A stretch of 64,000 nucleotides of DNA, taken from contig NZ_JAGKTC010000001.1 in assembly GCF_017939625.1 (NCBI RefSeq), forward strand, positions 776,519 to 840,518, written 5' to 3'. The DNA is from Pseudoxanthomonas helianthi (GTDB taxonomy: Bacteria > Pseudomonadota > Gammaproteobacteria > Xanthomonadales > Xanthomonadaceae). Positions 47,396 through 55,842 of this stretch are shown piece by piece (within the stretch, counting starts at the first letter, position 1; every line of letters begins with the position of its first letter). A program made the translations under genes and the position numbers. Below the pieces are notes generated by a model. It did no database searches and had not been told where the DNA came from. It saw only the letters and a list, made by a program, of their open reading frames with translations.

Positions 47396-48634
47396 ATGCC
47401 GACGCTGCCCGCTTCCCCGCAATCCGCTCCCGCGCCCGCCGCGGGCGGCAACCTGCGCCTTGCCTTCGTCCTGGTCACCAGCCTGTTCTTCCTGTGGGGC
47501 TTTTCCTATGGCCTGCTGGATGTGTTGAACAAGCATTTCCAGGAAGCATTGCACGTCACCCGGGCGCGCTCAGGTTTCCTGCAGATGGCCTATTTCGGCG
47601 CCTACTTCCTCATGGCCCTGCCGGCTGCGTGGCTGATGCAACGGCGCGGCTACAAGTTCGGCATCCTGTTCGGGCTGGGACTGTTCGCGGCCGGGGCACT
47701 GCTGTTCATTCCCGCGACCGCGCGGCTGGATTTCAACTTCTTCCTGTTCGCGCTGTTCGTGATCGCCTGCGGCGCGGCCTTTCTGGAAACCGCGGCCAAT
47801 CCGTATGTCACCGTGCTCGGCGATGCATCGAGTGGGGCGCGCAGGTTGAACTTCGCCCAATCGTTCAACGGATTGGCTTCGTTCCTCGGCCCGCTGGTCG
47901 GCGGGGCGCTGTTCTTCAAGGGTTCCGGTGCCGGTGCGGCGCACGCCGGTTTCTCCGGCGTGCAGGGCACCTATGTCGCCATCGCCATCGTGGTGGTCTG
48001 CCTGGCGCTGCTGATCCTGCGCACGCCGATGCCGGACATCCGCGAGCGCGATTCGGAAGATGCAATCGAGGCAGGCCCGTCGCTGCTTGCGCAACCCCAT
48101 TTCGTCGGCGCGGTGATCGCGCAATTCTTCTACGTCGCCGCACAAGTAGGCGTCAACGCCTATTTCATCAACTACGTGACCGAACAGGTCGGGGTGACCT
48201 CGCAGGCCGGCGCCTATCTGCTGGCGGCGCCGATGCTGTGTTTCGTCGTCGGCCGCTTCTTCGGCACCGCGATCATGGGCAAGATCCGTCCGGTGCAGCT
48301 GCTGATCCTGTACGCCGTCATCAACGTGGTGCTGACGCTCATCGTCGCCGCGGGACTGGGCTGGATCTCGGTCTTCGCCCTGGTCGCAGTCTCGTTCTTC
48401 ATGTCGATCATGTTCCCGACCATCTTCGCGCTGGGCGTGGAAGGCCTGGGCACGAAGACCAAGCGCGGCGCCAGCTTCATCGTCATGTCCATCGTCGGCG
48501 GCGCGCTGCTCCCGCCGTTCATGGGTTGGGTGGCGGACCACCACGGCACGCACATCGCCTATCTGGTCGCGACCGCATGTTTCATCGTCGTCGCGATTTA
48601 CGGCATGTTCGCGCGGCGGCATCCTTTGGGCTGA
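47396..48634 (+). CDS. fucP: L-fucose:H+ symporter
   Basis: 412 residues, 12 membrane helices, major facilitator superfamily, FHS group. FucP hallmarks: FFLWGFSYGLLDVLNKHFQ in helix 1, FLETAANPYVTVLG in helix 4, RLNFAQSFNGLASFLGP in helix 5, and FFYVAAQVGVNAYFINYV in helix 7. It imports L-fucose across the inner membrane with protons. The related GlcNAc and galactose/glucose carriers of the same group cannot be fully excluded, but the operon is fucose-specific. Gap of 18 bases to the mutarotase, with GAGGAA upstream. Confidence 0.92.
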   Translation: MPTLPASPQSAPAPAAGGNLRLAFVLVTSLFFLWGFSYGLLDVLNKHFQEALHVTRARSGFLQMAYFGAYFLMALPAAWLMQRRGYKFGILFGLGLFAAGALLFIPATARLDFNFFLFALFVIACGAAFLETAANPYVTVLGDASSGARRLNFAQSFNGLASFLGPLVGGALFFKGSGAGAAHAGFSGVQGTYVAIAIVVVCLALLILRTPMPDIRERDSEDAIEAGPSLLAQPHFVGAVIAQFFYVAAQVGVNAYFINYVTEQVGVTSQAGAYLLAAPMLCFVVGRFFGTAIMGKIRPVQLLILYAVINVVLTLIVAAGLGWISVFALVAVSFFMSIMFPTIFALGVEGLGTKTKRGASFIVMSIVGGALLPPFMGWVADHHGTHIAYLVATACFIVVAIYGMFARRHPLG

Positions 48635-48706
48635 GGCTTCCGCCCCGCTCGGCCGAATCGCCCGTCATGGGCCGCGGCCGCCTACACAAAACCGTATCGT
48701 AAAGCC

Positions 48707-49855
48707 ATGCGCCTCGACGATTGCCACAACTTCCACGACTTCCGCCGCATGGCGCAACGGCGTTTGCCCGGCCCGATCTTCGATTACATCGACGGCGCGG
48801 CCGAGGACGAGACGACCTACCGGCGCAACACCGCGGCGTTCGAGCGCTGCGACCTGGTGCCCAACGTATTGCGCGGCGTGGAGAACGTCGACCTTTCGGT
48901 GACCGTGATGGGGCAGAAGCTCGCCCTGCCCGTGTACTGCTCGCCAACCGCGCTGCAACGCCTGTTCCATCACCAAGGCGAGCGCGCGGTCGCCGCGGTG
49001 GCGGGCAAGTACGGCACCCTGTTCGGAGTTTCCTCGCTCGGCACCACCAGCCTGGAGGAAGCGCGCCGGCTTTGCGGCGGCGGCCCGCAGTGCTACCAGT
49101 TCTACTTCCACAAGGACCGCGGCCTGAACCGCGCGATGCTCGAACGCGCCCAGGCCGCCGGCGTCGAAGTGATGATGCTCACCGTCGACAGCATCACCGG
49201 CGGAAACCGGGAGCGGGACAAGCGCACGGGCTTCTCGATTCCCTTCCGGCTCAATCTCGGCGGACTGCTGCAATTTGCGCTGAAGCCGTCCTGGGGCATC
49301 GACTACTTGATCCGTGAATCGTTCCGGCTTCCGCAACTCGACGAGCACGTCGACATGAGCGGCGGCGCCATGTCGATCGGCCGGTATTTCACCGAAATGC
49401 TCGACCCGGCCATGGATTGGGAAGACGTAGCCGAAATGGTCCGGCTCTGGAACGGGCGGTTCTGCCTCAAGGGCGTGATGTCGGTGGACGATGCGCGACG
49501 CGCGGTCGATATCGGCTGCAGCGGAATCGTGCTGTCCAACCACGGAGGCCGTCAGCTCGACGGTTCGCGCTCCGCGTTCGATCAGCTCGCCGAAGTCGTC
49601 GATGCGGTCGGCGACCGCATCGACGTGATGATCGACGGCGGCGTGCAACGCGGCACCCACGTGCTCAAGGCCTTGTCGCTGGGCGCGAAGGCCGTCGGCC
49701 TGGGTCGCTATTACCTGTTCCCGCTCGCCGCCGCGGGCCAGGCCGGCGTCGAACGCGCGCTGGAGCTGATGCGCATCGAACTGGAACGCGACATGCGGCT
49801 GATGGGCTGCACCTCGATCGATCAGTTGTCGCGCGGGAACCTGCGCTTCCGCTGA
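48707..49855 (+). CDS. lldD: FMN-dependent L-lactate dehydrogenase
   Basis: 382 residues of the FMN alpha-hydroxy-acid dehydrogenase family: FDYIDGAAEDETTYRRN, YCSPTALQRLFH, FMN-phosphate site near LKGV (Lys255), catalytic His279 in LSNHGGRQLDG, and GVQRGTHVLKALSLGAKAVGLGR. It oxidises L-lactate (or a related 2-hydroxy acid) to pyruvate, passing electrons to the respiratory chain. The fucose route yields one L-lactate per sugar, so this gene, 72 bases behind fucP, would complete carbon recovery. It converges on the GntR regulator with 19 bases between stops. Confidence 0.9.
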   Translation: MRLDDCHNFHDFRRMAQRRLPGPIFDYIDGAAEDETTYRRNTAAFERCDLVPNVLRGVENVDLSVTVMGQKLALPVYCSPTALQRLFHHQGERAVAAVAGKYGTLFGVSSLGTTSLEEARRLCGGGPQCYQFYFHKDRGLNRAMLERAQAAGVEVMMLTVDSITGGNRERDKRTGFSIPFRLNLGGLLQFALKPSWGIDYLIRESFRLPQLDEHVDMSGGAMSIGRYFTEMLDPAMDWEDVAEMVRLWNGRFCLKGVMSVDDARRAVDIGCSGIVLSNHGGRQLDGSRSAFDQLAEVVDAVGDRIDVMIDGGVQRGTHVLKALSLGAKAVGLGRYYLFPLAAAGQAGVERALELMRIELERDMRLMGCTSIDQLSRGNLRFR

Positions 49856-49874
49856 AAGATCGCGTCGCGAAACC

Positions 49875-50636
49875 TCAGCCGCGCTGCTCGCGCGAGAAGA
49901 TCCGGATCACCGAATCCAGGTGCGTACGCATCGCCTTGCGCGCCGCCGCCGGTTCGCGCGCGCAGATCGCATCGACGATGGCGCGGTGCTCGTCCTCGGA
50001 ACGGTGCGGCATGTCGCGCGGGGTATACAGCTCCTGCATGCGCTGGAACATCGCGCCGTACTTGTGCCCCAGCAGGTGGCGGATCAGCAACGCGTAGGCG
50101 GGATTGCCGCTGGCGTCGGCGATGCGCACGTGCAGCAGGCGATCGCCCGGGTGGGTGGTGGAACCGGCCTCATTGTCGGCCTTGTTCTGCTCGTAGGCTT
50201 CGCGGATGCCGGCGAGTTCCTCGTCGCTGGCGTTCTCGGCGGCCAGTGCCGCGGCCTCCGGCTCGACCAACCGGCGCGCCTGCAACAGGGAGAACGGCGG
50301 CACTTCCGCATCGAAATCCGGCTCGACAGACAACTCGGGATCCAGCTCCCATGGCGCGCTGCGCGCGGCTTGCGACAGCACGCCCGCTTTCGCGGCGCCG
50401 GGGGCGGCATCGATCACCTGCACGCCATCGCCCACCTTCACCCGCACCAGCCCGATCACTTCCAGCGCGATCAGCGCCTCGCGCAACGAAGTGCGGCTGA
50501 CCCCGAACTGTTGCGACAGCTCGCGCTCGGCCGGCAGATAACTGCCGGGCGGGAATTCGCCGCTCTCGATCATGCCGCGCAACTGGTCGGCGATCTGCTG
50601 GTAGAGGCGGCGGCTGCGGATGCTCTGGACGGGCAT
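49875..50636 (-). CDS. GntR family regulator, FadR/FCD type (fucose locus)
   Basis: 253 residues. Winged helix at about 10-75: LYQQIADQLRGMIESGEFPPG, LPAERELSQQFGVSRTSLREAL and VIGLVRVKVGDGVQV. The FCD ligand domain (about 115-240) has the usual metal-site Asp/His pattern (HPGDRLLHVRIADAS, HKYGAMFQRM, EHRAIVDAI). FadR-group proteins bind T-GGT-N3-ACC-A palindromes. Exactly that motif recurs at four promoters here, so this is the best candidate for their regulator, with a fucose intermediate as inducer. No copy of the motif precedes its own start. Related to UxuR/ExuR in domain type. Confidence 0.9.
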   Translation of the reverse strand: MPVQSIRSRRLYQQIADQLRGMIESGEFPPGSYLPAERELSQQFGVSRTSLREALIALEVIGLVRVKVGDGVQVIDAAPGAAKAGVLSQAARSAPWELDPELSVEPDFDAEVPPFSLLQARRLVEPEAAALAAENASDEELAGIREAYEQNKADNEAGSTTHPGDRLLHVRIADASGNPAYALLIRHLLGHKYGAMFQRMQELYTPRDMPHRSEDEHRAIVDAICAREPAAARKAMRTHLDSVIRIFSREQRG

Positions 50637-50706
50637 GGTGTCGTGGCTTGGGGGTTTGCGGCGTGACGCGCCGCGCTGATCGAAAGTATAGGGCCTGCGC
50701 GCCTTT

Positions 50707-51861
50707 CTATTTGGCCCGCGGGGACATTGGAATGGGCGGATAGGCCTGCGGTTCGAGCGCGCTGAAATCCAGCCCGAACGCCTGCGCCACGGTCGCCGCG
50801 ACCTGCCCCTGCTTCAACGGCGCGGCGTCGCGCCACTCCCCGCGACGCACGGCGTCGGGACCGGCGATGGCGATCCAGATGTCCTGTGCGCCTTCGACGT
50901 CGGCGCCGTGGTCGGTCCAGTCCTTCATGCCGCGGCCGCGGCCGTGGTCGGTGGTGACGATCAACGTGGTGTTGCCGCGGTACTGCGGTTGCGATTGCAG
51001 CCAGGTCCACAGTTCGCGCAGGAAGGCATCGGTGTCGTGCAGCGCGCGCAGCACCAGTTCGTAATTGCCGGCGTGCGACCACTCGTCGGTATCGCCCAGG
51101 CCCACGTACAGCAGGCGCGGCCGCTCACGCTGCAGGTAGTCCAGGGCGAAGGCCTCGGTGAACGCATCGAAACGTTCTTCGGTCCAGGCCAGCGCCTTGT
51201 CCTGCATCGCGTCCAGCCGGCGCACGCCGGGATCGGGCGACTTGTAGGCCATGAAGCCGGCGTTGACGAAGATCGAACCGGGCCGATGCTCGGGAATCAC
51301 CTCGAAGCGGTCCCACGACCCGAACGCAGCGACCTGGCCCTGCGGCAGCTTGAGGCGTTCGCGGACGAACTCCAGCACGGTCGGGAACGGATTCTGGATG
51401 TGGTCGTTGCTGTCGATGGCCTCGTCGCGCGCACGCCCGGTCAGCAGTTCGGCATAACCCGGATAGGAAAAGCGCATCGTGTTGCCGACCTGCACGCGGC
51501 TGCCCAGCGCGGCGTTGCCGGCGATGGAGCCGTGTTCGCGCATCAGCGTGCCCCAGAAGAACGGCATCAGCTTCTCGCGCCGCGCCTGCGGCGTGTCGGC
51601 GCCGTAGCGGCGGTACAGCGGGTCGTCCGCGAGCTGCTTGCCCTTGCCCAAGCGGCTGCGCAGCAGGTCCACGTCCAGTCCGCCGAAGATTTCCTGGGTA
51701 CGCACGCCGTCCAGCGTGACCAGCACCACGTTGCGATGCGGACGCGTGTCCGCATCGGCTGCGTTCGCGGTGCAGACCGGCAACAACAGGGCAATCGAAA
51801 AGACCACGCGCAACCATCTTTCGTTCTTTCGCATACGCGAAAAAAGCCTGTTTTCCGCCAT
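50707..51861 (-). CDS. Secreted alkaline-phosphatase-superfamily hydrolase
   Basis: 384 residues from ATG 51861; starts at 51885 or 51834 are also possible. A signal peptide ends near TANAADA. Superfamily metal motifs: VVLVTLDGVRTQEIFGG, a NTMRFSYPGYAELLTG segment placing the likely nucleophile, LGDTDEWSHAGNYE, and VTTDHGRGRG. This fold includes phosphodiesterases, phosphopentomutase-like enzymes and sulfatases; no sulfatase C-x-P-x-R is seen. The substrate cannot be assigned. The start is 40 bases from operator D, shared with the divergent GH109 gene, which places it in the glycan regulon. Confidence 0.8.
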   Translation of the reverse strand: MAENRLFSRMRKNERWLRVVFSIALLLPVCTANAADADTRPHRNVVLVTLDGVRTQEIFGGLDVDLLRSRLGKGKQLADDPLYRRYGADTPQARREKLMPFFWGTLMREHGSIAGNAALGSRVQVGNTMRFSYPGYAELLTGRARDEAIDSNDHIQNPFPTVLEFVRERLKLPQGQVAAFGSWDRFEVIPEHRPGSIFVNAGFMAYKSPDPGVRRLDAMQDKALAWTEERFDAFTEAFALDYLQRERPRLLYVGLGDTDEWSHAGNYELVLRALHDTDAFLRELWTWLQSQPQYRGNTTLIVTTDHGRGRGMKDWTDHGADVEGAQDIWIAIAGPDAVRRGEWRDAAPLKQGQVAATVAQAFGLDFSALEPQAYPPIPMSPRAK

Positions 51862-51900
51862 TTTCGCTTGACCCTCGACGTGCATCGCCCTAGCCTTCCC

Positions 51901-51915
51901 AATGGTTGGACCATT
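51901..51915. promoter_or_regulatory. Operator site D (GntR/FCD-type)
   Basis: AATGGTTGGACCATT: perfect 6-base arms around TGG, containing the same TGGTTGGACCA 11-mer as sites A and B. It lies in the divergent gap between the phosphatase-like gene (ATG 51861) and the GH109-like gene (ATG 52019). Confidence 0.75.
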
Positions 51916-52018
51916 GCATTCTTGGCCGCGTTCCCTCGCCTGTCAACGCGAAGGAATCCCCGTTCCGGCGCGGCCTTCCCCTGTCACGCCTTCCACCTTC
52001 CTGCACGGAGCTTCTTCG

Positions 52019-53380
52019 ATGAAACGCCGCGAATTCCTCCAGACCGGTGCCGCCCTAGGCGCGCTCGCCCTTGCGCCGGCCTTCAACGCGCTGGGCAAAC
52101 CGCGCGACCGCCTGCGCGTGGCCATGATCGGCACCGGCCTGCGCGGGCAGTCGCAACTTGGGCCGCTGCTCAGCCGCGGCGACGTGGAGCTGGTCGCCAT
52201 CGCCGATACCCAGCAGGTGATGCTGGACCACACCCTGGCGATCATCGACAAGACCGGCCGCAAGCGTCCGAAGGTGTACGGCGGCAACGGCGACAAGAAC
52301 GCGTGGAAGGCGCTGCTGGCGCAGAAGGGCATCGATGCGGTGCTGATCTGCACGCCATGGGAATGGCACGCACCGATGGCGATCGCGGCGATGGAGGCGA
52401 AGGTCGCGGTCGGCTGCGAAGTGGTCGCCGGCATCACCCTGCAGGACCACTGGGACGTGCTGCGTGCGCAGCAGCGCACCGGCACGCCGTACATGCTGAT
52501 GGAGAACGTCTGCTACCGCCGCGACGTGATGGCGGTGCTGCAGATGGTCCGCGCCGGGCTGTTCGGCGAACTGATCCACATGCAGGCCGGCTACCAGCAC
52601 GACCTGCGCGGGGTGAAGCTCAATTCCGGCAACCCGAACGAGCCCTACGACAGCGGCGTCGAATTCGGCGAGAAGGGCTTCTCCGAAGCGCAGTGGCGCA
52701 CCCAGCACTCGGTCGACCGCAACGGCGAGCTGTATCCGAGCCATGGCATCGGGCCCTGCGCGATGTACGCCAACATCCATCGCGGCAACCGCTTCACCCA
52801 CATCAATGCTTTCGCGACCAAGTCGCGCGGCCTGCACGACTACATCGTCAAGAATCCGAAGGGTGGCCCCGACCATCCCAACGCCAAGGTCAAGTTCAAG
52901 CTCGGCGACGTGGTCACCACCACGCTGCGTTGCGAGAATGGCGAAACCATCCTGCTGCAGCACGACACCTCGCTGCCGCGGCCGTATTCGCTGGGCTTCC
53001 GCGTGCAGGGCACCGACGGCCTGTGGATGGACCTGAACAAGTCGATCCACATCGAAGGCAAGAGCCCGCCGCACAAGTGGGAAGACGCGCAGAAGTACTA
53101 CGACGAATACGACCACCCGCTGTGGCGCAAGTACGCGGACAAGGCCGCTGGCGCCGGTCACGGCGGCATGGACTGGTTCGTCGTGCACGCCTTCGTCGAA
53201 GCGGTCAAGGCCGGTGCGCCGATGCCGATCGATATCTACGACGCGGTGGCCTGGAGCGCGATCACCCCGCTGTCCGAGCAGTCGATCGCCGAGGATTACC
53301 GCACGCTGCCGTTCCCCGACTTCACCGAAGGCAAGTGGAAGGACCGCAAGCCGATCTTCGCCTTCGACGACCGTTACTGA
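52019..53380 (+). CDS. Gfo/Idh/MocA-family glycosidase, GH109-like (alpha-N-acetylgalactosaminidase)
   Basis: 453 residues with a TAT signal (KRREFLQTGAALGALAL) and GGAG eight bases before the ATG. NAD-binding fold: VAMIGTGLRGQ, then VLICTPWEWHAPMAIAAME. The blocks GCEVVAGITLQDHWDVL, MLMENVCYRRDVMAVLQM, HMQAGYQHDLRG and YPSHGIGPCAMYANIHRGN match the GH109 group. These enzymes use tightly bound NAD to cleave alpha-GalNAc (blood-group A) by an oxidation-elimination mechanism. Export of a cofactor-loaded enzyme by TAT is consistent. It could instead act on another alpha-hexosamine. Controlled from the gap holding operator D. Confidence 0.88.
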   Translation: MKRREFLQTGAALGALALAPAFNALGKPRDRLRVAMIGTGLRGQSQLGPLLSRGDVELVAIADTQQVMLDHTLAIIDKTGRKRPKVYGGNGDKNAWKALLAQKGIDAVLICTPWEWHAPMAIAAMEAKVAVGCEVVAGITLQDHWDVLRAQQRTGTPYMLMENVCYRRDVMAVLQMVRAGLFGELIHMQAGYQHDLRGVKLNSGNPNEPYDSGVEFGEKGFSEAQWRTQHSVDRNGELYPSHGIGPCAMYANIHRGNRFTHINAFATKSRGLHDYIVKNPKGGPDHPNAKVKFKLGDVVTTTLRCENGETILLQHDTSLPRPYSLGFRVQGTDGLWMDLNKSIHIEGKSPPHKWEDAQKYYDEYDHPLWRKYADKAAGAGHGGMDWFVVHAFVEAVKAGAPMPIDIYDAVAWSAITPLSEQSIAEDYRTLPFPDFTEGKWKDRKPIFAFDDRY

Positions 53381-53413
53381 CCTTGGTTCGACACTTCTGC
53401 TTTTGCATTTGTC

Positions 53414-53441
53414 CGTCATCCCGGCGAAAGCCGGGATGACG
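53414..53441. terminator. Strong hairpin, probable terminator after GH109
   Basis: CGTCATCCCGGC, GAAA tetraloop, GCCGGGATGACG: perfect 12-base stem 34 bases after the GH109 stop. A T-rich tract (GCATTTTTG) begins six bases later. It is also a simple member of the CGTCATyCCsGC interspersed palindrome family. Confidence 0.65.
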
Positions 53442-53480
53442 AAGCATTTTTGAAACTTTGAACAAGCCCCAAGGAAACCC

Positions 53481-55778
53481 ATGCGCCGCATCCTCTTCGC
53501 CTTGTTGTGCTTTTCCCCCGCGCTCTCTTACGCACAGGCCACCACCTCGCAAAGCCTGGGCCTGTTGCCGCAACCCGAACACGTCGAACTGCGCGAGGGC
53601 CGCTTCCAGCCTGCGGCCGAAGCCAGCGTTTCCGTCAGCGGCGTCCAGGGTGCCGAGGCGCGCGACCTGGGCGAACTGGCGACGTCGATCCTGCATGAGG
53701 CCTGGGATGTACCGGTGAAGGCGCAACGCGGCGACAAGCCCGCGACGCTGAGCCTGCAACTGCGTCCCGACGCGCAGGCCAACAGTGAAGGCTATTCGCT
53801 GGAAGTCGATGCGCAAGGCCTGCGCCTGTCCGCGCGGACCGCGGCCGGCTTGTTCTACGGCCTGCAGACGCTGCGCCAGCTGGCCAAGCCGGGCAGCCGC
53901 GAAGCGGGCATTCCCGCGCTGCGCATCGACGATGCGCCGCGCTTCGGCTATCGCGGCCTGATGCTGGACTCGGCGCGGCACATGCAGCCGCTCGACTACA
54001 TCAAGCGCCATCTCGATCTGATGGCGCGCTACAAGTTCAACACCCTGCACTGGCACCTGACCGACGACCAGGGCTGGCGCCTGGAGATCAAGCGTTTTCC
54101 GAAGCTGGCCAAGATCAGCGCCTACCGCAAGGAGACCATCGTCGGCCGCAACTTCGATCCCTACGTCGGCGACGGCAAGCCCTATGGCGGCTACTACACC
54201 CAGGCGCAGGCCCGCGAGATCGTCGAATACGCGAAACAGCGCCACATCACCGTGATTCCGGAAATCGACATGCCCGGGCACATGGTCGCCGCACTGGCCG
54301 CATATCCGGAGCTGGGCTGCACGCCGGGTCCGTTCGAAACGCTGACCATCTGGGGCGTGTCCGACGACGTGCTGTGCCCGAGCGAGCAGACCTTCGCGTT
54401 CGTCACCGGCGTGCTGGCCGAAGTGATGCAGGTGTTCCCGTCGAAGTACGTCCATGTCGGGGGCGATGAAGCCCCGGTCGTGCGCTGGCAGCAGAGCGCA
54501 CTGGCACAGGAGATCATCCGCCGGGAGAAGCTGAAGGACGAACACGCACTGCAAGGCTGGTTCCTGCGCCGGGTCGAGAAGTTCGTCAACGCGAATGGGC
54601 GCAAGATCATCGGCTGGGACGAGATCCTCGACGGCACGCCTTCGCGCACCGCCACGGTGATGTCGTGGCGCGGCATGGCCGGCGGCATCAAGGCCGCGCA
54701 GCTCGGCCACGACGTGGTGATGTCGCCGACCGACTATGCCTACCTCGACTACTGCGAAGGCAAGCCGCCGCGTGAGCCGGACTGCATGGTCGGCTACTTG
54801 CCGCTGAAGCAGGTGTACGCGTTCGAACCGGTGCCGGCGTCGCTGACCCCGGAACAGGCCAGGCACATCCTCGGCGGGCAGGCCAACCTGTGGACTGAGT
54901 ATGTGACCAGCACCGAACAGACCGAGGCGAAATACTGGCCGCGCGCGCTGGCCGTGGCCGACGTGACCTGGGCGCCGAGCGCGGCGCGCGACTGGAACGG
55001 CTTCCAGCAACGCATGGGTGCGCAACTGGCGACGCTGGACCGGCTGAAGGTCCACTATCGCATTCCCGAAGTGCGCGGACTGGAAGCCGACGTGCTGAGC
55101 CTGCAGCCGAAGACGACGCTGGCGCTGTCCACGCCGATTCCGGGCGCGACGATCCGCTACACCACCGACGGCAGCGAGCCGACCGCGCAGTCGCCACAGT
55201 ACACCGGCCCGATCGAACTGGCGCTGGTACCCACGGGCACCCAGGTCAACGCGCGCGCCTTCCTCGCCGACGGCCGCAGCAGCGTCGTCTCCAGCGCGAA
55301 TTTCCGCCAGGCGACATTGCGCCCGGCGGCGAAGGTCGATGCGCGCAAGCTGCAGGCCGGCCTGAACCGCCGCTACTACGAAGGCAGCGTGCTCAAGGTG
55401 GCCGGACTGGAGACATTGCCCGTGGTGCGCGCCGACGTCGCGCCGGCCATCGCGATCCCCGAACAGGCGCGCCCGGAAGCCTTCGGCCTGCGCTTCGACG
55501 GCTACCTGCGCGTGTCGGCCGATGCGATCTATCGCTTCGTGCTGGACAGCGACGATGGATCGGTGCTGCGCATCGACGGCGAAACCGTCATCGACCGCGA
55601 TGGCGGCCGCAGCCCCGGCGAGTCGTACGGCAGCGCCGCGTTGTCGGCCGGCCTGCATCGCATCGACCTGGACTATTTCCAGGGCGGTGGCGGCCGCTCG
55701 TTGGGCCTGAAGATCGGTCGTGAAGGCGAAGCGCCGCAAGCGGTCGCGGCTGACGCGCTGTTGCACGCGCGCAACTGA
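53481..55778 (+). CDS. Beta-N-acetylhexosaminidase, GH20, with PA14-like domain
   Basis: 765 residues, signal peptide ending ALSYAQ. An N-terminal GH20b domain (about 25-150) precedes the barrel: GYRGLMLDSARHMQPLDYIK, LHWHLTDDQGWRLEIKRFP, PEIDMPGHMVAAL, and the catalytic pair Asp329-Glu330 in HVGGDEAP. After the barrel (about 510) comes a chitobiase-type C-terminal beta domain (TIRYTTDGSEPT). A PA14-like domain follows at about 635-765 (GLRFDGYLRVSADAIYRFVLDSDDGSVLRIDGE, shown by its DSDDGS core). The enzyme releases beta-GlcNAc or beta-GalNAc by substrate-assisted catalysis. It follows GH109 after a probable terminator, so it may have its own promoter. Confidence 0.94.
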   Translation: MRRILFALLCFSPALSYAQATTSQSLGLLPQPEHVELREGRFQPAAEASVSVSGVQGAEARDLGELATSILHEAWDVPVKAQRGDKPATLSLQLRPDAQANSEGYSLEVDAQGLRLSARTAAGLFYGLQTLRQLAKPGSREAGIPALRIDDAPRFGYRGLMLDSARHMQPLDYIKRHLDLMARYKFNTLHWHLTDDQGWRLEIKRFPKLAKISAYRKETIVGRNFDPYVGDGKPYGGYYTQAQAREIVEYAKQRHITVIPEIDMPGHMVAALAAYPELGCTPGPFETLTIWGVSDDVLCPSEQTFAFVTGVLAEVMQVFPSKYVHVGGDEAPVVRWQQSALAQEIIRREKLKDEHALQGWFLRRVEKFVNANGRKIIGWDEILDGTPSRTATVMSWRGMAGGIKAAQLGHDVVMSPTDYAYLDYCEGKPPREPDCMVGYLPLKQVYAFEPVPASLTPEQARHILGGQANLWTEYVTSTEQTEAKYWPRALAVADVTWAPSAARDWNGFQQRMGAQLATLDRLKVHYRIPEVRGLEADVLSLQPKTTLALSTPIPGATIRYTTDGSEPTAQSPQYTGPIELALVPTGTQVNARAFLADGRSSVVSSANFRQATLRPAAKVDARKLQAGLNRRYYEGSVLKVAGLETLPVVRADVAPAIAIPEQARPEAFGLRFDGYLRVSADAIYRFVLDSDDGSVLRIDGETVIDRDGGRSPGESYGSAALSAGLHRIDLDYFQGGGGRSLGLKIGREGEAPQAVAADALLHARN

Positions 55779-55794
55779 TCCAACACGCGATGTG

Positions 55795-55815
55795 GGAGCG
55801 GGCAGGGCCCGCTCC
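55795..55815. repeat. Palindrome between convergent GH20 and GH92 genes
   Basis: GGAGCGGGC, loop AGG, GCCCGCTCC, within TGTGGGAGCGGGCAG: a single-stem member of the GTGGGAGCG family. It sits in a 64-base convergent gap and may terminate both genes, though there is no T-run. Confidence 0.75.
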
Positions 55816-55842
55816 TACGAGAAGAGCCGTTCAAGGTTCGGC

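Noticed and set aside
52019-53380. Plain sugar dehydrogenase of the Gfo/Idh/MocA family
   Set aside because: TAT export and GH109-specific blocks favour a glycosidase, though the alternative is kept as a caveat.
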